The notes below the pieces were generated by a model. The model made no database searches. It worked only from the letters and a program-made list of their open reading frames with translations, and had not been told where the DNA came from. From G965216255 sp965216255 (GTDB lineage Bacteria; Bacteroidota; Rhodothermia; Rhodothermales; Bin80), in the NCBI GenBank assembly GCA_965216255.1, contig OZ244148.1, positions 2,852,001-2,916,000 on the forward strand: a DNA stretch of 64,000 nt. Reading direction: 5' to 3'. Below, piece by piece: positions 63,819 through 64,000 of this stretch. The position numbers were made by a program, and so were the translations under genes. Positions within the stretch are counted from its first letter, which is position 1. Each line of letters starts with the position of its first letter.

Positions 63819-64000
63819 CGGTATCTGGAAGGCACCGCTCTTTCTCCATCCATCAGTGATCGGAGGCTACGGGAACGGAAACTCCGCTCACCCCATGATA
63901 GCCAAACGGGAACTAGGCCACTCTTGTCCAAATAGCTCTTGAGCAGATCTGAGTGGAGGTAAGTCAGTTTACTTACGACAGTTTCTTGATCGTCTTGGTC

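Overview
The window reads as chromosomal DNA of a Gram-negative bacterium of the Bacteroidota/Rhodothermota type. The main pointers are the rpmB-rpmG-DUF4295 trio (DUF4295 is a small protein typical of that superphylum), Bacteroidota-like DnaA, YidC and FabH proteins, a DnaB helicase split by an intein, and several secreted or beta-barrel envelope proteins. The genus is not identifiable from the sequence alone. Several insertion sequences are dead or nested, and there are many gene-free tracts of 0.5-1.3 kb with only shadow reading frames. This suggests a genome undergoing decay, as in a host-restricted or bottlenecked lineage (inference).

Layout. 0-3.4 kb: a decayed plasmid- or phage-like replication module on the minus strand (TOPRIM primase, RepA-like ATPase, initiator-like protein cut by an amber codon). 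3.5-7.3 kb: a small barrel protein, ychF, a secreted protein and a LolC/E-type permease. 7.3-8.4 kb: rpmB, rpmG, DUF4295, then tRNA-Pro, a tRNA-Arg(UCU) interrupted by a group I intron, and tRNA-Cys. 8.4-13.3 kb (minus): intein-bearing dnaB, a family 4-like uracil-DNA glycosylase lacking the iron-sulfur cysteines, coaBC and gmk. 13.4-19.2 kb: a pile of insertion sequences (IS3 halves, an intact ISNCY-type transposase, a decayed IS21). 19.7-23.8 kb (minus): tRNA-Ser and the translation cluster rplM-rpsI-rpsB-tsf-pyrH-frr. 23.9-27.2 kb: dnaN and dnaA (minus) and a likely oriC.

From the origin, 27.2-33.3 kb runs rightward: DUF177, rpmF, plsX, fabH, fabD, fabG and a DEAD-box helicase. At 33.3-38.0 kb a lipoprotein gene is interrupted by an IS1182-type element, which is itself interrupted by an intact IS21; both insertions can be resolved to the base from their target duplications. 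38.0-40.6 kb: tRNA-Val and tRNA-Gly, then rpmH-rnpA-yidC. 41.5-43.7 kb: a barrel protein and a dead IS110. 44.3-48.4 kb: mnmE, mnmG and rsmG with two perfect parS sites, but no parA or parB. 49.3-56.5 kb: a WYL regulator, mfd, murQ, recF and a MaoC-type hydratase. 57.9-63.5 kb: a probable envelope operon (UPF0104-like membrane protein, DUF3047 protein, RND/MMPL transporter, TPR protein).

Functionally the window covers replication initiation (dnaA, dnaN, dnaB, recF, oriC, parS), translation (ribosomal proteins, tsf, frr, tRNAs, tRNA modification), fatty-acid and phospholipid initiation (plsX-fabHDG), membrane-protein insertion (yidC) and envelope transport. The most notable items are the tRNA-Arg(UCU) group I intron, the DnaB intein, the exactly reconstructable nested insertion, the cysteine-less uracil-DNA glycosylase, and parS sites without their partition genes.
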